From assembly GCA_937928295.1 (NCBI GenBank), contig CALEYY010000017.1, positions 1 through 22,251 of the forward strand: a stretch of 22,251 nucleotides of DNA, in the 5' to 3' direction. This DNA comes from an uncultured Moraxellaceae bacterium (GTDB lineage Bacteria; Pseudomonadota; Gammaproteobacteria; Pseudomonadales; Moraxellaceae). This document shows positions 20,199-22,251 of this stretch, piece after piece; the stretch's first letter is position 1, and each line of letters opens with the position of its first letter. The notes beneath the pieces were generated by a model. That model did not search any database and was not told the origin of the DNA. It saw only the letters and a program-made list of their open reading frames with translations. Position numbers and translations under genes: made by a program.

Positions 20199-21575
20199 AT
20201 GGAAGTGATGAGTGTGACGGTTGCCTTGATGGCAGCCTTGTTTGGCGCGCTATTGATGTATGTTGCTCTGGCAGGCCGTTTGCGTCGTCAGGAGACCGAA
20301 GTGGTCACTGCCGAGACGCGCATTCGCGCCGAATCGCAGGCTGATCTCGCGCGCTGGCAAGAGCGCGTGCTTGGCCTTGGCGAAGAGCTGAAGCGGCAGG
20401 ACTTGAACCGTACGGTCAGAGATGAAGAGTTGTCCGAGCTGCGCAATGCCTTGAACGAGGCCCGTGAGCGGCTGGCCAGCCTGACCCGTGAGCTGCAAAG
20501 CGAACGCGAGCAGTCCGGCGAAAAGCTGGCGCTGTTGCAGGATGCCCGGGGCCAGCTCACGCAGCAGTTTCAGGTGTTGGCGCAGGAAATCCTCGAAGAG
20601 AAATCAAAGCGCTTCAGCGAGCAGAACCAGTCTGCGCTGGGCCAGCTGCTGGAGCCGCTGAAGTCGCGCCTGCAGGAATTCCAGGGCAAGGTCGAGACCG
20701 CCTATGTGACTGAAAGCAAAGATCGTTCGGCGCTGGCCGAGCAGGTCAAGCAGCTCATGGGTCTGAACCAGCAGCTCAATCAGCGCGCCACCGATCTCAC
20801 GCGCGCGCTGACCAGCCAGAACAAGGCCCAGGGCAACTGGGGCGAGCTGGTGCTGGAGCGCGTGCTGGAGGCATCGGGCCTGCGCAAGGGCCAAGAATAC
20901 GAAGTGCAGGAAAGCCACACGCGCGACGACGGCACGCGCGCCCAGCCGGATGTGGTCATCCACCTGCCGGAGGGCAAGCACCTCATCATCGACGCGAAAA
21001 TGTCGCTCAACGCTTACCTCGATTACGCCAACAGTGACGATGACACGGTGCGCGACGCCGCCGTGAAGCGCCATCTCGACTCCGTACGGGCGCACATCAA
21101 GGGGCTGTCCGACAAGAATTACCAGGAGCTGTACGGCCTGAAATCGCTGGATTTCGTGCTCATGTTCATCCCCGTGGAACCGGCGTTTATGCTCGCCACC
21201 AGCCACGATGCCGAGCTTTGGCAGGATGCCTGGAAGCGCAATGTGCTGCTGGTCAGCCCGAGCACGCTGCTGTTTGTGGTGCGTACCGTGGCGCATTTGT
21301 GGCGACAGGAGCAGCAGACCCGTAATGCCAAGGACATCGCCCAGCGCGGGGCCGAGCTGTACGACAAGTTCGTCGGTTTCGTGGAGGGTCTGGAGCTGGT
21401 CGGCACGCGCCTGAATCAAGCCCAGAAAGCCTATGACGACACTCACAAGAAGCTCAGCAGCGGTCGCGGCAGCCTCGTGCGTCAGGCCGAAATGCTGCGT
21501 GATCTCGGCGTGAAGCCGACCAAGCGCCTCGGCGAAGGCATTCTCGACACAGCAGCCGAAGCGGGTGACGACTAA
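20199..21575 (+). CDS. rmuC: DNA recombination protein RmuC
   Basis: A 458-residue protein, ATG 20199 with GAGGG nine bases upstream. Residues 4-24 (MSVTVALMAALFGALLMYVAL) are one membrane helix, then a coiled coil to about 200 rich in Glu, Arg, Gln and Leu. The RmuC nuclease-like domain follows: NWGELVLERVLEASGLRKGQEYEVQ, ARAQPDVVIHLPEGKHLIIDAKMSLNAYLDY (PD-(D/E)XK core with Asp and D-x-K), and FVLMFIPVEPAF, LLVSPSTLLFVVRTVAHLWRQEQQ. RmuC limits inversions at short inverted repeats and may act as a structural or nuclease factor in DNA repair. Its stop TAA overlaps the next ATG by 1 base. Confidence 0.96.
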   Translation: MEVMSVTVALMAALFGALLMYVALAGRLRRQETEVVTAETRIRAESQADLARWQERVLGLGEELKRQDLNRTVRDEELSELRNALNEARERLASLTRELQSEREQSGEKLALLQDARGQLTQQFQVLAQEILEEKSKRFSEQNQSALGQLLEPLKSRLQEFQGKVETAYVTESKDRSALAEQVKQLMGLNQQLNQRATDLTRALTSQNKAQGNWGELVLERVLEASGLRKGQEYEVQESHTRDDGTRAQPDVVIHLPEGKHLIIDAKMSLNAYLDYANSDDDTVRDAAVKRHLDSVRAHIKGLSDKNYQELYGLKSLDFVLMFIPVEPAFMLATSHDAELWQDAWKRNVLLVSPSTLLFVVRTVAHLWRQEQQTRNAKDIAQRGAELYDKFVGFVEGLELVGTRLNQAQKAYDDTHKKLSSGRGSLVRQAEMLRDLGVKPTKRLGEGILDTAAEAGDD

Positions 21576-22251
21576 TGCCAGCCGCCCAACGCACACCCAT
21601 GCTGGTTTTTCTGCTCGGCAGCCTCACGGCCTTCGCGCCGATGTCCATCGACATGTATCTGCCGGCCTTGCCGACCATGCAGCGCGAATTCGCCACCGAT
21701 GGTAGCCAGATGCAGCTGACGCTTGCCGCCTTCTTCGCCGCCTTCGCGCTCGGCCAGCTCTTCTACGGCCCGCTCGCTGACCGCTTCGGCCGCAAGCCGC
21801 CGCTGTATGCCAGCCTCAGCTTGTTCATTCTGGCCTCGCTGGGATGCGCGCTGGCCACCTCGGTGGAGGCACTGATTGCGCTGCGCTTCCTGCAAGCCTT
21901 CGGGGCCTGCGCTGGCGTGGTCATCGCCCGCGCCATCGTGCGTGATAGCTTCGACAGCGCCGAGGCCGCGCGCATGTATGCCGCCATGATGCTGGTCATG
22001 GGCGTGGCCCCCATGGTCGCGCCCATACTCGGCGGCCAGCTCCTGCATTACTTCGGCTGGCACTCCATTTTTCTGGCGCTGGTCGCCTACGGCAGCCTCT
22101 GCCTGTGGGCCATGCACTACAACCTGCCGGAAACACTGGATGTCGAAAATCGTCGCCCGCTGGTGCTCGCCGACACCCTGCGTGCCTACGGCAACCTGCT
22201 CAAGCACCATCGTTTCCGTGGCTTTGCGCTGACCAGCAGCATCAGCATGGC
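21575..22251 (+). CDS. Bcr/CflA-type MFS drug efflux transporter, N-terminal part
   Basis: The frame runs from ATG 21575 (overlapping the rmuC stop by one base) to the window end without a stop, 225 residues. It begins MPAAQRTPMLVFLLGSLTAF, then PMSIDMYLPALPTM (the conserved Asp in TM1 of the DHA1 group, typical of Bcr/CflA). The MFS loop 2-3 signature is GPLADRFGRKPPL, and QAFGACAGVVIARAIVRD matches the motif-C/TM4 region. Several hydrophobic helices follow. Bcr/CflA proteins export drugs such as bicyclomycin, chloramphenicol or sulfonamides by proton antiport; the substrate here is unknown. The C-terminal half is outside the window. Confidence 0.92.
   Translation, partial: MPAAQRTPMLVFLLGSLTAFAPMSIDMYLPALPTMQREFATDGSQMQLTLAAFFAAFALGQLFYGPLADRFGRKPPLYASLSLFILASLGCALATSVEALIALRFLQAFGACAGVVIARAIVRDSFDSAEAARMYAAMMLVMGVAPMVAPILGGQLLHYFGWHSIFLALVAYGSLCLWAMHYNLPETLDVENRRPLVLADTLRAYGNLLKHHRFRGFALTSSISM

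Noticed and set aside
20604..21596. 330-residue open frame antisense to rmuC
   Set aside because: A shadow of a strongly conserved gene; the translation is rich in Leu, Ala, His and Gln without any recognisable motif, and it has no ribosome site.
21572..22210. 212-residue open frame antisense to the efflux gene
   Set aside because: The + strand frame encodes a clear Bcr/CflA transporter running off the window; the antisense product is Gln/Gly/His-rich and has no known domain.

Overview
The window reads as chromosomal DNA of a GC-rich gammaproteobacterium. A relative of the Pseudomonadales is the best guess. This rests on the lexA / small membrane protein / topA / DUF6586 neighbourhood, a complete self-cleaving LexA, a tusDCBE operon followed by a TrpD2-type gene, and the tRNA-Val/tRNA-Asp pair behind a GC-rich discriminator. 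The genus cannot be set from the sequence alone. Nearly all of it is coding; no gap exceeds about 160 bases outside the tRNA region, and I see no insertion sequence, CRISPR array or prophage.

Positions 1-5850 are mostly housekeeping. They hold the 3' end of gloA (glyoxalase I), convergent lexA (SOS repressor), a small one-helix membrane protein, topA (topoisomerase I) with a good sigma70 promoter, a DUF6586 gene, two small unknowns, and a YkuD-family enzyme with no signal peptide, possibly a cytosolic L,D-carboxypeptidase of peptidoglycan recycling. Positions 5873-6167 hold a compact tRNA operon: promoter, tRNA-Val(UAC), tRNA-Asp(GUC), terminator.

Positions 6260-12626 form the accessory part and the most interesting stretch. 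It is a divergon built around a short AT-rich intergenic region with a large inverted repeat at 10602-10650. Leftward run an Old Yellow Enzyme-type flavin reductase, an FrsA-like alpha/beta hydrolase and a Tat-exported, lipid-anchored oxidase of the cholesterol-oxidase/VAO flavoprotein fold. Rightward run a second alpha/beta hydrolase, a small SCP2-like lipid-carrier protein and an HxlR-family regulator whose C-terminal half also looks like an SCP2 lipid-binding domain. Together they suggest an inducible system that takes up, oxidises, reduces and hydrolyses a sterol-like or other hydrophobic ketone/alcohol substrate, with a regulator that may sense the lipid directly. The substrate is not deducible.

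Positions 12731-14670 carry a YjgR/DUF853 HerA-like ATPase and the ribosome-rescue hydrolase ArfB. Positions 14695-20078 are a leftward run: tusD-tusC-tusB-tusE (sulfur relay for tRNA 2-thiouridine), a TrpD2/YbiB-like protein, a DUF1853 protein, then tolB and pal without tolQRA or cpoB next to them. Rightward from 20199 are rmuC and the start of a Bcr/CflA-type drug efflux gene cut by the window edge.
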